A DNA stretch of 64,000 bases. Source: Longimicrobiales bacterium (lineage in GTDB: Bacteria; Gemmatimonadota; Gemmatimonadetes; Longimicrobiales; Gaopeijiaceae). A model generated the notes under the pieces. That model was given only the letters and a program-made list of their open reading frames with translations, did not search any database and was not told the origin of the DNA. The stretch is taken from contig JANQRP010000003.1 in the NCBI GenBank assembly GCA_028284495.1, positions 62,001 through 126,000 on the forward strand, read 5' to 3'. The translations under genes were made by a program, and so were the position numbers. Shown one piece after another: positions 41,250 through 50,966 of this stretch. The number at the start of each line of letters is the position of its first letter. Position 1 is the stretch's first letter.

Positions 41250-42761
41250 ATGCTCACGCTCGAATCCAGCTACGCGACCGACCTGGACGACCAGTTCCGG
41301 ATCGTCTGGGAGGGCGCGGACGTGCCCGACCCGAGGGTGATCCTGCTCAACGCCGCGCTCGCGGCCGAGCTCGGTCTCGACGTCGGTCGGCTCGGCTCGC
41401 GCGACGGCGCGGAGCTGCTCTCGGGCATGCGCGCCCCCGATGGTTCGCGGCCCGTCGCGCAGGTGTACGCAGGCCACCAGTTCGGCGGGTTCTCGCCGCG
41501 ACTGGGCGACGGCCGGGCGCTCCTGCTGGGCGAGATCCGCGATTCGTGCGGACGCCGGTGGGACCTCCACCTGAAGGGGTCCGGGCCCACACCCTTCTCC
41601 CGTGGCGGCGACGGCAAGGCGGTGCTGGGCCCGGTGCTGCGCGAGTACCTGATGGGGGAGGCGATGCATGCGCTCGGCGTCCCCACGACCCGGGGCCTTG
41701 CGGCCCTGGTGACGGGGGAGGAGATCGTGCGGCAGGGCGGGCCCAAGCCCGGCGCCATCCTCGCCCGGGTGGCGTCGAGCCACCTGCGCGTCGGCACCTT
41801 CGAGTACTTCGCGGCGCGCGGCGACGACGATCGGGTGCGGCGGCTCGTGGACTACTCGCTCGAGCGGCACGATCCGGCGCTCCTCGAGGCAGAGGATCCC
41901 GCCCTCGAGCTGTTCCGGGCGGTGCGGGACCGGCAGGCGACGCTCGTGGCCCGCTGGATGGGCGTCGGGTTCATTCACGGCGTCATGAATACCGACAACA
42001 CGGCGATCTCCGGTGAAACGATCGACTACGGGCCCTGCGCCTTCATGGACGCCTACGATCCGGCGACCGTCTTCAGCTCGATCGATCGGAACGGACGGTA
42101 CGCCTACGGCCGCCAGCCGTCCGTGATGCAGTGGAATCTGGCGCGCTTCGCCGAGACGCTCCTCCCGCTCTTCGACGTCGAGGACCGTGACGCCGCCGCC
42201 GCGCTCGCGACGGACGAGGTCGGCCGGTTCGGCCCCCTTTTCCTGGAAGAGTGGACCCGGGTCATGCGAGGCAAGCTCGGGCTCGGGGATGGGCCGCCCG
42301 GGGAGGTGCCGGCGGGCGAGCCCGCGGGCGCCACCGACGACGATGCACGCCTCGCGGGGGACTTCCTCGATCTGATGGCAGCGGACGGGGTGGACTTCAC
42401 GAGCGGCTTCCGGGCGCTGTCCGACGTCCTTCGTGGCGACCCGGGGCCGGTCCGTTCACTCTTCGAGCACGGGGCACCGCTCGATGCGTGGCTCGCGCGC
42501 TGGATGGCGCGCCTCGACGCCGAGGGCGCCGACCGGGCCACGCGGGCGGCGGCGATGGACCGTGCGAATCCGATCTACATACCGCGGAACCACCTGGTGG
42601 AGGAGACGCTCGACGCGGCCGAGGAGGATCTGGACCTCGGGCCGGTGGAGGCGCTGATCGACGTGCTCTCGGACCCCTTCACCCGTCGGCCCGGACTCGG
42701 GCGCTACGCCGAGCCCGCACCGAGCGACTTCGGCCCCCACGTGACGTTCTGCGGGACCTGA
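41250..42761 (+). CDS. selO: SelO/YdiU family protein adenylyltransferase (UPF0061)
   Basis: 503 residues, typical length. Pseudokinase-like fold with the characteristic [52 protein letters not shown], and [19 protein letters not shown]. SelO transfers AMP to Ser/Thr/Tyr of target proteins and takes part in the oxidative stress response. The C-terminal HVTFCGT has a Cys where eukaryotic members have selenocysteine. It is divergent from the gene at 39436. Confidence 0.95.
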   Translation: MLTLESSYATDLDDQFRIVWEGADVPDPRVILLNAALAAELGLDVGRLGSRDGAELLSGMRAPDGSRPVAQVYAGHQFGGFSPRLGDGRALLLGEIRDSCGRRWDLHLKGSGPTPFSRGGDGKAVLGPVLREYLMGEAMHALGVPTTRGLAALVTGEEIVRQGGPKPGAILARVASSHLRVGTFEYFAARGDDDRVRRLVDYSLERHDPALLEAEDPALELFRAVRDRQATLVARWMGVGFIHGVMNTDNTAISGETIDYGPCAFMDAYDPATVFSSIDRNGRYAYGRQPSVMQWNLARFAETLLPLFDVEDRDAAAALATDEVGRFGPLFLEEWTRVMRGKLGLGDGPPGEVPAGEPAGATDDDARLAGDFLDLMAADGVDFTSGFRALSDVLRGDPGPVRSLFEHGAPLDAWLARWMARLDAEGADRATRAAAMDRANPIYIPRNHLVEETLDAAEEDLDLGPVEALIDVLSDPFTRRPGLGRYAEPAPSDFGPHVTFCGT

Positions 42762-42799
42762 GCGAGACAGGAACCGATCGACGAGGAGGAAGATCCGGC

Positions 42800-43183
42800 A
42801 TGCCCCCGAACAACGGCCCCCGGAACGTGCTCGGCACCGAACTCCGGGACTGCTCGCACGATCCGATGACCGGCTTCTACAGGGACGGCTGCTGCCGCAC
42901 CGGGCGCGACGACCTCGGGGTGCACGTGGTCTGCGCCCGCGTTACGGCGGAGTTCCTGGAGTTCTCCCGCTCGGCGGGCAACGACCTCAGCACGCCGCGG
43001 CCCGAGTTCGGATTCCCCGGCCTCCGGCCCGGCGATCAGTGGTGCCTGTGCGCGGCGCGCTGGGCCGAGGCGCACCGCGCCGGCGTGGCACCCCCCGTCG
43101 TGCTCGAGGCGACGCACGCGTCAGCGCTCGAGTTCGCGGACCTCAGCGACCTTCGGGCGCACGCCTGGGCCGGCGAGGAGTAA
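42800..43183 (+). CDS. DUF2237 family protein
   Basis: 127 residues. Starts RNVLGTELRDCSHDPMTGFY followed by RDGCCRTG and later PGDQWCLCAARW and ATHASALEFADLSDLRAHA, diagnostic of DUF2237, a small cytoplasmic family of unknown function rich in conserved Cys. The start lies 38 bp after selO on the same strand. Confidence 0.93.
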   Translation: MPPNNGPRNVLGTELRDCSHDPMTGFYRDGCCRTGRDDLGVHVVCARVTAEFLEFSRSAGNDLSTPRPEFGFPGLRPGDQWCLCAARWAEAHRAGVAPPVVLEATHASALEFADLSDLRAHAWAGEE

Positions 43184-43306
43184 GGCGCCGCCCGGGCGCA
43201 TGGCCGCGCGCCATGCCGCGCGCCATCTTGTCGCCCAGGAGACGCAGACCGCGTCTCGCGTGCCCTCGCTCGGCACGCCCCGCTTCCGCTGGTCGGAGTA
43301 CGACCC

Positions 43307-44788
43307 ATGACGCCGCGCACCCGCGCCTCCGCGCTCTCGCTGTCGACGCTCCTCGCGGTGGCGCTGCTCGCCTTGCCCGCATTCGAGCCTCTGGGCGCCC
43401 AGGTCCCCGACCCGGCCATGACGGAGCGCATCAAGGAGGAAGGTATGCAGCGCTCGCAGGCGCTCGACCTTTTCCACACGCTTACCGACGTGTACGGGTC
43501 GCGCCTCACCGGCTCGTCCGAGCACACGGCGGCCGCTGAGTGGGTGCGCGACCGGTTCGCGGCCTGGGGCCTGGCCGACTCCAGGCTGGAGCCGTTCGAG
43601 TTCGGCCGCGGCTGGTCGCTCGAGAAGCTGTCGATCGAGATGACGTCGCCCCGCTACATGCCGCTCATCGGGTATCCCGACGCATGGTCGCCCTCGGTGG
43701 ACGGTGTGCTGGAGGGGCGGGTCGTGTACCTCGGCGACAAGACGCTCGAGCAGGTGCAGGCGATCACGGGCGACCTCGCGGGCGCGATCGTGTTCACGCA
43801 CGGCCAGCAGACCGAGTTCCGGGACTTCGACCGGCCGCAGCCGGGTCTCGGTGAGATGGTCCGCACGGGAAACCCGCCGGGGATCGGGTCGAACGCGACG
43901 GCGTCGATGCGGGACATCGGTCCGATCCTCGAATCCGAGGGCGCGGGCATTCGGATCCGGCCGACGATCTATCGTGACGGGACCGTGGGGGGCACGGGCA
44001 ACCGCAACACGTCCGAGGACGACGTGCCCTCGCTCACGCTGTCCGCCGAGCAGTACAACATGATCGCGCGACTCTCCGAGCGGGGCGTGCCGGTCGACCT
44101 TCGCATCGAGCTCCGGACCGCGTACGACACGGAGACCGAGACCTACAACGTGCTGGCGGACATTCCCGGAACCGACCCCGCCGTGGCGGACGAGGTGGTC
44201 CTCGTCGGCGCGCACCTCGACTCGTGGCACACGGCCGTCGGCGCGACCGACAACGGCGACGGGGCGCTCGCGGTGGTCGAGGCCGCGCGGATCCTCGCCG
44301 CACTCGATGCTCAGCCCCGCAGGACGATCCGCTTCGCGCTCTGGTCCGGCGAGGAACAGGGGCTGCTCGGCGCCCGCGCGTACATCGAGGAGCACCTCCA
44401 GACCGACGAGGAGAAGTCGAAGCTGCAGGTCTACCTCAACGACGACCCCGGGTCGGGCCGCTCGCTCGGCTTCTACATGGAGAGCAACGCCGCCGCGAAG
44501 GAGATCTTCGACGCCTGGCTCGAGCCGCTGTCGGACCTCGGGGTGACCATGAACGTCATCATGCCGATCGGGAGCACCGACCACGTGCCCTTCGACCGGG
44601 AGGGGATGCCGGCCTTCAACGTCATCAAGGACTTCGACTCGTACGACGAGCGGACGCGCCACACGAACGCCGACTACCCGGACCGGATGACCGAGGAGGA
44701 GCTGATCCAGCAGTCCATCTTCCTGGCCCACTTCGCGTGGCAGGCCGCCCAGATGGACGGCCGGATTCCGACGGCGCCGGGGGCGTAG
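43307..44788 (+). CDS. Exported M28-family zinc aminopeptidase
   Basis: 493 residues with signal peptide (LLAVALLALPAFEPLGAQ). A protease-associated (PA) type insertion lies at about 130-240. The M28 catalytic core includes VGAHLDSWHTAVGATDNGDG (zinc His and bridging Asp), WSGEEQGLLGARAY (general-base Glu and zinc Glu), and IGSTDHVPFDREGMPAFN (last His). It should hydrolyse N-terminal residues of peptides outside the cytoplasm. All metal ligands appear intact. Confidence 0.93.
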   Translation: MTPRTRASALSLSTLLAVALLALPAFEPLGAQVPDPAMTERIKEEGMQRSQALDLFHTLTDVYGSRLTGSSEHTAAAEWVRDRFAAWGLADSRLEPFEFGRGWSLEKLSIEMTSPRYMPLIGYPDAWSPSVDGVLEGRVVYLGDKTLEQVQAITGDLAGAIVFTHGQQTEFRDFDRPQPGLGEMVRTGNPPGIGSNATASMRDIGPILESEGAGIRIRPTIYRDGTVGGTGNRNTSEDDVPSLTLSAEQYNMIARLSERGVPVDLRIELRTAYDTETETYNVLADIPGTDPAVADEVVLVGAHLDSWHTAVGATDNGDGALAVVEAARILAALDAQPRRTIRFALWSGEEQGLLGARAYIEEHLQTDEEKSKLQVYLNDDPGSGRSLGFYMESNAAAKEIFDAWLEPLSDLGVTMNVIMPIGSTDHVPFDREGMPAFNVIKDFDSYDERTRHTNADYPDRMTEEELIQQSIFLAHFAWQAAQMDGRIPTAPGA

Positions 44789-44820
44789 GGTGGGCTAGGG
44801 GTAGGAGCCAAGGAGGCTGT

Positions 44821-46134
44821 TCACCCGAGCCCCTCCCGCAGCGCCTTCATCGTCATCGAGTGGGTCCGAATCGCGGTCAGCGGGTCGTACGTGACCAGCA
44901 GCGCGCCGCGGTACCCGAGTCGCTCCGGACGGGCCATCGAGAAGGCCGTCAGCGCACGCGCGAGCTCCTCCTTGGCCTCCGGGGATGCGGGATCTCCGCC
45001 TCTGCCTTCCCACAGGGTCTCGCTCTCACGGAAGAGGTCGTCGAGCGCCACCGCGCGAGGCCACCCTTCGAGAAGCGCGACGGTCACCGCGGCCACGAGG
45101 GCGTTGTGCGGGAAGTTGAAGAGCAGCGACAGCGGCGAGTACGTGCTCTTGCTCGGCTTGTGGGCCCCGAGTGCGTCCAGGAGCGTCGTCCCGTGGGCGT
45201 TCAGCAGCGCCCGGCAGTCCTCGTACATCTCGGCGAAGGGCTCGAGCGCCGCCGGCGCTCGCCCCCCGAACGCCCAGGGATCCGCAGCGAGCCCGAGCAG
45301 GATCGATCCGGCCAGGGTGTCCCGGCGTGGCGCTTCACCCGGGGCGCCACCCATCGCCACCCACGCATCCAGCAGCGTCGTGACGGACCAGAGAAGCCAG
45401 GGGTAGTCACCGACGTTGTCGTCGCGCATCCGCTGGATGTCGCGCTCGTACATGGTCCAGAAGCCCCACCGCAGATGCGCTCCGAGTACGGCGGCGCTGA
45501 CCCGCGCGAAGGCGATTCGGTTGCGGTCCTGGAGGCTGGCCGCCTTCTCGATGAGCCGGTCGTACGCCTGCTCCTCGGGGTGGAACTGCGACAGCGCGTA
45601 GATGAGGAGCGTTTCGGCGTCGGTTGCGAACCGGTGCCCGCTCCCGTCGGGACCCTGGAGCAGATCGAGCAGCCCGGTCACCCGATCGAGCGCCGCGCTG
45701 GGCTGCTCCGAGTCCCACACCCGTATCGCGGCGAGCGCGAGAAGATGCAGAAGGTAGTAGTCGAGCAGGATCGAGACGGTCGTGCACGGATCCGGCTCCG
45801 CCGGCGCGGCCCGCTGGAAGAAGTCGATCATGAGCACGGGCACCAGTTCGTCGGTGAACTCGTGCGAGGCGTGGTTCCAGGCGTGGAGAACCCGGAACCC
45901 ATCCTGACGTGTCCGCTGGTCCATCCGTCGCACGGTTGCCGGGACGGTGGGGGAGAGCCCCTCAAAGCCGTGGCTCGACATGGACGCCCGAAGCCGCCGA
46001 AGTGCCTCGTCGAGATCGTCGCCCCGCGTCACGCGATCGACGATCTCACGGCGGCCGTCTCCGTCGAGCAGCGACCCGAGCGCGGCGCAGAGCTCGTCGA
46101 GGTCGGCTGCGCGGTCGGCTGTCGGGTCGGTCAT
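44821..46134 (-). CDS. Hypothetical helical protein next to a MerR regulator
   Basis: 437 residues from the ATG at 46134; the frame is open further upstream but codon bias and the next gene's end favour this start. It is soluble and almost all helical (LLDYYLLHLLALAAIRVWDS; ALSQFHPEEQAYDRLIEKAA; FNFPHNALVAAVTVALLEGW). No domain recognised. The MerR gene ends about 70 bp upstream on the same strand, so the two may be co-transcribed. Confidence 0.65.
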   Translation of the reverse strand: MTDPTADRAADLDELCAALGSLLDGDGRREIVDRVTRGDDLDEALRRLRASMSSHGFEGLSPTVPATVRRMDQRTRQDGFRVLHAWNHASHEFTDELVPVLMIDFFQRAAPAEPDPCTTVSILLDYYLLHLLALAAIRVWDSEQPSAALDRVTGLLDLLQGPDGSGHRFATDAETLLIYALSQFHPEEQAYDRLIEKAASLQDRNRIAFARVSAAVLGAHLRWGFWTMYERDIQRMRDDNVGDYPWLLWSVTTLLDAWVAMGGAPGEAPRRDTLAGSILLGLAADPWAFGGRAPAALEPFAEMYEDCRALLNAHGTTLLDALGAHKPSKSTYSPLSLLFNFPHNALVAAVTVALLEGWPRAVALDDLFRESETLWEGRGGDPASPEAKEELARALTAFSMARPERLGYRGALLVTYDPLTAIRTHSMTMKALREGLG

Positions 46135-46204
46135 GGTGATGCGGTCGGGGACAGCTGGCTCGTCTGCGGCCCGGCGCGCCCGGTGCGGCCGAACCTCGAT
46201 CGGG

Positions 46205-47014
46205 TCATCCTCCGGTGGGACCTCCCCCTTCCGCAACCGCGTTCGCCCGAATCGCCCCGGCCACGAACGACGCCAGCCCTTCGGTCCGCGCCTCGTAGTG
46301 CTCGCGGAAGCGTCCGTCCGCCTCGTACATGTCGGCGAGTCCGACGTGCATCGCCGGCGAGCAGGGGTAGTACCAGCGGTCGATGTGCATCCGCATGGCT
46401 TCGGCGCCCGCCATCGCCCGCTCATCGTCGGGGCGCTCGCCCTCATCGAGCAGCTCCGCCATCCGTGCCTCCAGCGCTTCGCTCTCGGCCCGGATCCGCA
46501 CCCACTGCTCCTTCGAGTAGCTCCTCGTGCGCTTCGTGGACTCCCGCCAGGCGTCGGTCTCGCCCCACCGCTCGTGCGTCTCGGCGGCGTGGGCACGGTG
46601 GTGCGCCCGGATCTCGTCCGGTGCGTCGGTCAACTCCTCGAATCCCTCGAACATTTCTGCTGCGCTCATCGGTTCCTCCTCGGCGATCGATTCCAGGGTC
46701 CGCTCGATCGTGCGGATCAGGCGCCCGGTCTCGGCGTGATGGGAACGCAGGTCGTCGAGCTGACGCCGGAGCGCCTGCTCGCGCGAGACCGTCGGGTCGT
46801 CGAGCAGCTCCCGGATCCCCTCGAGGGGGAATCCGAGCGCACGATAGATCCGGATCCGCTGCAGCCGCGCCGCCTCGTCCGGACCGTAGATCCGGTAGCC
46901 GGCATCGCTGCGCTCCAGGGGGAGGAGGAGTCCGATCTCCTCGTAGTGGTGGAGGGTGCGCACGGTCACGCCCGCCACCTCCGCCAGCTCCCCCACGGTC
47001 CATCGCTCGCTCAT
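46205..47014 (-). CDS. MerR-family regulator with TipAS-like C-terminal domain
   Basis: 269 residues from the ATG at 47014 (GGAGACG site). N-terminal MerR winged helix (WTVGELAEVAGVTVRTLHHY, GLLLPLERSDAGYRIY), a dimerisation helix, and a C-terminal helical domain (EMFEGFEELTDAP ... WYYPCSPAMHVGLADMYEAD) like the TipAS antibiotic-recognition domain. It probably senses a ligand and activates its own promoter with long spacer. Confidence 0.9.
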   Translation of the reverse strand: MSERWTVGELAEVAGVTVRTLHHYEEIGLLLPLERSDAGYRIYGPDEAARLQRIRIYRALGFPLEGIRELLDDPTVSREQALRRQLDDLRSHHAETGRLIRTIERTLESIAEEEPMSAAEMFEGFEELTDAPDEIRAHHRAHAAETHERWGETDAWRESTKRTRSYSKEQWVRIRAESEALEARMAELLDEGERPDDERAMAGAEAMRMHIDRWYYPCSPAMHVGLADMYEADGRFREHYEARTEGLASFVAGAIRANAVAEGGGPTGG

Positions 47015-47060
47015 GTCGTCTCCTCGGGTCGGAACGCGGTGAATCCGCGTCTCCTCGTTC

Positions 47061-48434
47061 TCATGTGGAGAGTCTCGGGCCTGACGCGGCGTGAGGGTCA
47101 AGCGGGCGATCGGCGCCGGCCAGCCACCCCGGTGCGAGGGGATTGCCGGGGACGAGGAGTCGCAGACACTGCATCATGGCGCGACCGTTGTGGTACGGGC
47201 CCTTCCACTGGTAGGCCCTGTCGCCGGACACCGATCCGTCGCGATGCACGAAGGCGTGCCAGTCGCCGCCCTTCCAGTCGACGTGGTGGAGCTCGATCCA
47301 GTCCAGGGTCCCAAGGTACAGCTCGGCGTAGCGCGGATCGCCCACGATGCGGTAGGCGGTGAGCGCGCCGACCAGGACCTCCGCCTGCACCCACCACGTC
47401 TTTCGTCGGTCCCACGGCGGTCCGTCGAGCGGGCCCGCGTGGTACATGCCGCCCCGGCGGTCGAGGCCCCACCGGAGGGCGAAGTCCACCACCGTCCGCA
47501 TCCAGTCCGCCACGAGGGGGAGGGGGATGCCGACCTGATCGCAGGCCTCCGCGACCAGGGCCACGGTCTCGAGGTCGTGGCCGTACGAGACCGTCCCGGC
47601 TCGCGGCCCGACGATCGGCGTCCAGTCCTCGCGGTGGGCGTCCGTGCTCGCACCCCGGTCCTTCCGGAGGACGGTGCCGGTGAGGATGAGGACGAGTCGG
47701 TGAAGCTGGTCGCGGACCCAGGGGTCGCCGGGTCGGATCCGATCGTAGACGGTGAGTGCCTCGAGGACGTGGACGGTCTCGTTCAAGCGCTTCCCCGGAA
47801 CGCCCGCCGGTCCCTCCAGCGGTGACCAGTCCCGCGAGAACGCCATGTAAAATCCGCCGTGCGCACGGTCCTCGTAGCGCTCCTTCAGCACCTCGACGGT
47901 CCGGTCGGCGAGTGCGACCGCCGCCGCGGTCCCTGTTGCGAGCGCGTACTCCGAGAGCGCGTAGAGCGCGAACGTCTGGTCGTAGAGGAGCTTCCGACCG
48001 TCGACGATGGAGGAGCCGTCGTGGCTCACGGCCGAAGCGAACCCTCCTTCGTCGGAGTCCCACAGGCGCCCGGCGACGAAGTCGAACCCGTGGGCGGCCG
48101 CCGAGGCGGCCTCGGACGATCGCCCCTCACGGGCCACCCGGGAGAAGAACCAGAGCGTGCGGGTCTGCGACATGCAGAAACGCTCGGCGGGGCCCTTCCA
48201 TCGCCCGGCGACGTCGTGGTTGAGCAGATAGCCGCCGCCCTCGCGATCGATCGCATGGGCGAGCCAGAAGGGCAGGATGTTGCGTCCCAGGATCCGCTCG
48301 AGCCGGGCTGCGGTGTCGAGTACCCGGCGCTCGAGCGGATCCGGACTCCGGAACGTCACGGGCCGGAGCGGACCGGCGTCCTCGCGCGTGCGCCCGACCA
48401 GACGGTACCAGCGCCGCGCGAGGAACTCTCTCAT
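47061..48434 (-). CDS. AGE-family sugar epimerase (cellobiose 2-epimerase-like)
   Basis: 457 residues. An (alpha/alpha)6 barrel with AGE motifs: LLYDQTFALYALSEYALATG, RLNETVHVLEALTVYDRI, SYGHDLETVALVAEACDQVG, KTWWVQAEVLVGALTAYRI and KGPYHNGRAMMQCLRLL. Catalytic His residues of the family are present. Likely substrates are a disaccharide or N-acyl hexosamine/mannose; the W-rich pattern is closer to cellobiose 2-epimerase. The first 40 residues vary and the start is not certain. The MerR promoter overlaps its 3' end. Confidence 0.82.
   Translation of the reverse strand: MREFLARRWYRLVGRTREDAGPLRPVTFRSPDPLERRVLDTAARLERILGRNILPFWLAHAIDREGGGYLLNHDVAGRWKGPAERFCMSQTRTLWFFSRVAREGRSSEAASAAAHGFDFVAGRLWDSDEGGFASAVSHDGSSIVDGRKLLYDQTFALYALSEYALATGTAAAVALADRTVEVLKERYEDRAHGGFYMAFSRDWSPLEGPAGVPGKRLNETVHVLEALTVYDRIRPGDPWVRDQLHRLVLILTGTVLRKDRGASTDAHREDWTPIVGPRAGTVSYGHDLETVALVAEACDQVGIPLPLVADWMRTVVDFALRWGLDRRGGMYHAGPLDGPPWDRRKTWWVQAEVLVGALTAYRIVGDPRYAELYLGTLDWIELHHVDWKGGDWHAFVHRDGSVSGDRAYQWKGPYHNGRAMMQCLRLLVPGNPLAPGWLAGADRPLDPHAASGPRLST
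47071..47101 (-). promoter_or_regulatory. MerR-type promoter with 19-bp spacer
   Basis: Read on the minus strand, TTGACC (47101-47096) and GAGACT (47076-47071) are separated by 19 bp. The spacer holds the dyad CCTCACGCCGCGTCAGG (15 of 17 symmetric). Long spacers with a central dyad are the hallmark of MerR-activated promoters. It lies within the 3' end of the epimerase gene. Confidence 0.55.
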
Positions 48435-48553
48435 CCGGTCGACTCCGACGGGGGTGGTTCACCATCCGTGAGGGAAGGTACCGCCGGGGCGCACGGTGTG
48501 CCGCAGCGGGGCGCCCCCGTTCCGTCGGGAGCACCTCGCGTCGCGACCACCCG

Positions 48554-49450
48554 TCAGATGGCCGCCGGTTCGGGCACGCCCGTCTCGACGTCGGCCCCCA
48601 CGAGGTTGCCCCACTCGGTCCACGAGCCGTCGTAGTTCCGGACCGACTCGATTCCGAGCAGGTAGCGGAGCGCGAACCACGAGTGGCTGCTCCGCTCCCC
48701 GATCCGGCAGTAGGTGATCACCGGGCGCTCGCCCGAGATGCCCGCCGCTTCGTAGATCCGGGCCAACTCCTCACGCGATCGGAATGTGCCGTCCTCCGCC
48801 ACCGCCATCGACCACGGGATGTTGGCGGCTCCGGGGACGTGGCCTCCGCGCTGACACGTTTCGGGAAGCCCGATCGGTGCCAGGATCTCGCCCGAGAACT
48901 CGGCAGGACTCCGGACATCCACGAGCTCGGCCGATCCGTCACGGACGACCGCCCGCACCTCGTCGAGCATGGCCCGCAGCGACGGGTCGGGTGACGGCGT
49001 CGGGTACGACGTCGGCGCCACGTCGGATGGGTCGATCGTGAGCAGCCGCCCCTCCTCCGTCCACTTCCGCCGACCCCCGTCCATGATTCGGACGTCGGCG
49101 TGGCCGTAGACCTTCATCTGCCAGAAGGCCCATGCCGCGAACCAGTTGTCGGAATCGCCGTACAGCACCACCACGGTCGTGGGCTCGATACCGCTCCGTT
49201 CCATGAGGCGGCGGAACGCATCGGGCGAGAGGATGTCACGCCGCACGGGATCGGACAGCTGCGACTTCCAGCTCCAGCCGACCGCGCCCGGGATGTGCCC
49301 CGATGCAAAGAGCTCGTGGTCGACGTTGACCTCGACCAGGCGGACGTCGGAGCGGGATGCGTGGCCGGCGACCCATTCGGTGCCGACCAGGACTTCGGGG
49401 TGTGCGTACTCGTTCATGTCGATGCTTCCGGTCAATGGCGTTGTGTTCAT
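48554..49450 (-). CDS. Thiosulfate sulfurtransferase, tandem rhodanese
   Basis: 298 residues from the ATG at 49450 (ATGA overlap with the lipoprotein gene); an internal ATG at 49417 is also possible. Two rhodanese domains: the first (VRLVEVNVDHELFASGHIPG) lacks the active Cys, the second (ELVDVRSPAEFSGE ... VITYCRIGERSSHSWFAL) has it in the CRIGERS loop, as in classical thiosulfate:cyanide sulfurtransferases (SseA/CysA type). Cytoplasmic. Confidence 0.92.
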   Translation of the reverse strand: MNTTPLTGSIDMNEYAHPEVLVGTEWVAGHASRSDVRLVEVNVDHELFASGHIPGAVGWSWKSQLSDPVRRDILSPDAFRRLMERSGIEPTTVVVLYGDSDNWFAAWAFWQMKVYGHADVRIMDGGRRKWTEEGRLLTIDPSDVAPTSYPTPSPDPSLRAMLDEVRAVVRDGSAELVDVRSPAEFSGEILAPIGLPETCQRGGHVPGAANIPWSMAVAEDGTFRSREELARIYEAAGISGERPVITYCRIGERSSHSWFALRYLLGIESVRNYDGSWTEWGNLVGADVETGVPEPAAI

Positions 49451-50166
49451 GGGAGGTGAAGCGCGGCCTGCAGATTCGCGCAGGTGTTCGGACCGGGCTG
49501 CCCAAGCCGCGCGTCGTCGGGCAGCGAGCCCAGCGTGCACCCGCCGTTGAACGTCGAGGTCATCTCGCGGGCGAGGCCGGGCAGGACCGGTCCGTGCGTC
49601 CGAACGACGAAGTGGATCTCGGCGGCGTGCGTGTCTTCGACGCCGAGGCCGGGGAGTCCGAGGAACGGCTCCGCGATCGAGCCGGTCGTGTCGCCCTCCC
49701 GCACGAACGTGCGATACCGCGCGCGACCGGACCGGCCGACGACGGCACCGTCGACCCAGACCAGGTCGGCCCGGACCGCGGGGTCGCGGAGGTCATCGGC
49801 GCCGCACTCGCCGTCCGAACAGTTCTCCGGCGCGTTGAAGACGACCATCCAGAGAGAGGTCGCGGTGCCGGGTTCGAGGCCGGAGGTGCGGACCGTCGCG
49901 AGCACGCCGAAGTGGAGTCGGAGCAGACGCGACCTGCCGGTGACGTCGTCCCCGTCGAGGCTGCGAACGGAGACGCTCGAGACGCGGACGTGTGGCGTGC
50001 GAAGGGCGGCGGGACTCACGTCCTTCGCGATGAGGTAGCCTCGCTCCTCGACGGTGAGCTGGTTCTCGAAGGGTGCCGACGCGTCGTCGGGGCCCGCGGG
50101 TGTGGGCTGACACGCTCCCGCGGCCAGCAGGCTTGCGAGGAGCATGGCGTTCGTGAATCGGTACAT
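49447..50166 (-). CDS. Lipoprotein of unknown function
   Basis: 239 residues. Lipobox LLAAGAC (Cys19). The mature part is beta-rich, with conserved-looking FGVLATVRTSGLEPGTATSL, MVVFNAPENCSDGECGADD, and THAAEIHFVVRTHGPVLPGL. The general pattern recalls CHRD-like/exported proteins but I do not place it. Its stop overlaps the sulfurtransferase start. Confidence 0.7.
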   Translation of the reverse strand: MYRFTNAMLLASLLAAGACQPTPAGPDDASAPFENQLTVEERGYLIAKDVSPAALRTPHVRVSSVSVRSLDGDDVTGRSRLLRLHFGVLATVRTSGLEPGTATSLWMVVFNAPENCSDGECGADDLRDPAVRADLVWVDGAVVGRSGRARYRTFVREGDTTGSIAEPFLGLPGLGVEDTHAAEIHFVVRTHGPVLPGLAREMTSTFNGGCTLGSLPDDARLGQPGPNTCANLQAALHLP

Positions 50167-50314
50167 GAGAAGACTTCGATGTCAGGGTTTGAAGGTGTGC
50201 TTCAATCCCCTATAGCTCGAAAACGTCCACGATCGGGTCATCGGATTCTCCTGCGTTCCGCAAGAGACGGTGCACCAACGACTTGCCGACGAGCGACGCC
50301 GCCGGGAGGCTACG

Positions 50315-50893
50315 GTGGGAGCCAGCGACGAAGGGCTGACGGAGCTGCTGAACGCCACGGCGGCCGGCGATGCGGACGCATTCGATCGCGCGTTTCCGCT
50401 CGTGTACGACGCGCTCCGGGCCGTGGCACATCAGCGCCTCCGTGGGGAGCTCCCGCACCACACCCTCTCGACCACCGCGCTCGTCCACGAGGCGTACCTC
50501 AAGCTGGTGGACCTGGACCGCATCCAGTACGGCGGGCGGGCGCACTTCTTCGCCGTCGCCGCCCAGGCGATGCGAAACATCCTCGTCAGCCACGCGCGGC
50601 AGCGGAACGCCGCCAAGCGGGGCGGGGGGAAGCCGGACCTCCCGCTCGACGAAGTGGTCGTGATCGGCGACGAACAGTCGGACGATCTGATCGCCCTCGA
50701 CGACGCACTGACGCGGCTGGAAGCCATGGACACCCGTCGCCATCGGGTGGTCGAGCTGAGGTTCTTCGCCGGGATGACGACGGAGGAGATCGCCGAGGTC
50801 CTGGACGTCTCGCCGGCCACGGTCAAGCGAGACTGGAACTTCGCGCGGGCGTGGCTCAACCGTGAACTGACGCGCGACCTGCTGGAGGAGTGA
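50315..50893 (+). CDS. ECF sigma factor (TIGR02999-like)
   Basis: 192 residues from the GTG at 50315, chosen because GGGAGG lies 5 bp upstream; a GTG at 50270 has no such site. Region 2 (FPLVYDALRAVAHQRLRGEL, HTLSTTALVHEAYLKLVD, FFAVAAQAMRNILVSHARQR) and region 4 (RHRVVELRFFAGMTTEEIAE, VSPATVKRDWNFARAWL) are complete. This ECF subgroup is usually encoded beside a Ser/Thr kinase, as here (kinase starts 73 bp downstream), suggesting phosphorylation-based control. Confidence 0.93.
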   Translation: MGASDEGLTELLNATAAGDADAFDRAFPLVYDALRAVAHQRLRGELPHHTLSTTALVHEAYLKLVDLDRIQYGGRAHFFAVAAQAMRNILVSHARQRNAAKRGGGKPDLPLDEVVVIGDEQSDDLIALDDALTRLEAMDTRRHRVVELRFFAGMTTEEIAEVLDVSPATVKRDWNFARAWLNRELTRDLLEE

Positions 50894-50966
50894 GCCGGTT
50901 CGCGCGCCCTTCGCGCCTCAGCATGGAGGTGGAGTGGCCATGCACGCGTGAAGGGAGTCGGACGAC

